Part shown: positions 5,502 to 5,925 of the stretch, one piece after another
Position numbering within the stretch: position 1 is the first letter of the stretch
How the letters are laid out: each line of letters starts with the position of its first letter
Source: Clostridiales bacterium
GTDB lineage: Bacteria > Bacillota > Sulfobacillia > UBA995
NCBI GenBank assembly: GCA_003517845.1
Contig: DOZU01000208.1
Location: 1 to 5,925 of the forward strand
Length of the DNA: 5,925 nt
Reading direction: 5' to 3'
Made by a program: the position numbers and the translations under genes
The notes under the pieces: generated by a model
Told to the model about the DNA's origin: nothing
Database searches by the model: none
What the model saw: only the letters and a program-made list of their open reading frames with translations

Positions 5502-5925
5502 TCAGCGTACAAGCCGCCCCAGCTGGAAGTTGCCCTCCCGGCGGTATGCCTCCGCCATGGCGAAGTGCCCATGGCCGCCGAGTCCATGATGAATGGCATC
5601 CGCCCGCTCGCGGGCCCGATGCAGGGCAAGGCCCCTTTCCCGGATCCCGGGGAGCTTGCCGTAGCCAGGCACGGCAGCCTCCAGGCTCGCCGGGGTGAGA
5701 CTGCCCTCAAGCATCTGCACCGTGAACTCGTGCTGGTAGGAGATGCACTCCACCGCCTTGACCTTCACGTCCCATACCGGGGCGATGTCGAGGACGCAGT
5801 TGGGATGCTCGGGCCAGAGGTAGTAGATGGTGGGCACCGGGCACGGCGCCAATCCGGGCAGGTCCTCCTGGGCGAACTCGCGTCCCGCCAGCGCCAGTGC
5901 CTCAAGGGTGAGCATCATCCCCATG
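5502..5925 (-). CDS. PIG-L/LmbE-like protein, C-terminal part (5' end outside window)
   Basis: The last 140 residues of a second PIG-L-like protein are visible. They align without gaps to residues 108-175 of the neighbouring PIG-L-like protein, with about 40 of 68 positions identical, and again at the very end (AYRREGNFQLGRLV against PYRREGPFELEQLV). Shared blocks are LEALALA, PVPxIYY, PEHxNCVxD, VWDVKVKA/IWEVKEQA and QxEFT. The middle of the visible part is more divergent. The pair is therefore a tandem duplication with time to drift. The ATG at 5922-5924 falls inside the alignment, in the equivalent of Ala109 or so, so it is internal and the gene continues past the window edge. Its metal-binding motifs lie outside, and whether this copy is the active enzyme cannot be judged here. 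The stop codon is TGA at 5502-5504. Confidence 0.85.
   Translation of the reverse strand, partial: MGMMLTLEALALAGREFAQEDLPGLAPCPVPTIYYLWPEHPNCVLDIAPVWDVKVKAVECISYQHEFTVQMLEGSLTPASLEAAVPGYGKLPGIRERGLALHRARERADAIHHGLGGHGHFAMAEAYRREGNFQLGRLVR

Noticed and set aside
4664..5698. A 344-codon plus-strand reading frame
   Set aside because: It is antisense to both PIG-L-like genes and the gap between them. The translation is low-complexity and family-less, a mirror of the codon bias of the real genes.

Overview
The window reads as chromosomal DNA of a high-GC bacterium, roughly two thirds G+C by eye. All seven genes lie on the minus strand, so transcription runs from high to low coordinates. Shine-Dalgarno sites of the GGGAGG type precede most starts. 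The oligopeptide-type binding protein has an export signal without a lipobox cysteine and a C-terminal membrane anchor, which would suit a cell with a single membrane. A deep-branching high-GC Bacillota (Limnochordia or Symbiobacteriia type) or Chloroflexota would fit, but this is inference; nothing here fixes the taxon.

In transcription order, 5925 to 1023 holds one apparent operon: the end of a PIG-L-like gene (5' end outside the window), a second complete PIG-L-like gene that is its tandem paralogue, a family 5 extracellular solute-binding protein, and the two permease subunits of a Dpp/Opp-type ABC importer. The gaps are 70, 15 and 57 bases, and the two permease genes overlap by 4 bases. 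No ATPase subunits follow. The complete PIG-L-like protein keeps the fold signature of the family but has lost the residues that normally bind zinc. A very strong hairpin sits between the binding-protein gene and the first permease gene, and it overlaps a possible alternative hairpin that would hide the permease ribosome binding site.

A 217-base non-coding gap (806-1022) separates this operon from a second, short unit: a CsoR/RcnR-family regulator followed 27 bases later by glyA (serine hydroxymethyltransferase, cut by the window edge). The regulator carries a His-Cys-His-Cys set of candidate metal ligands, closer to the nickel sensor InrS than to copper-sensing CsoR. Its position directly before glyA is unexpected.

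Working model (inference): the first unit captures and imports a small peptide-like or amino-sugar-like solute, and the paired PIG-L-like proteins process or bind it. The most promising novelty is this pair of divergent PIG-L-like proteins tied to an importer without its own ATPases.
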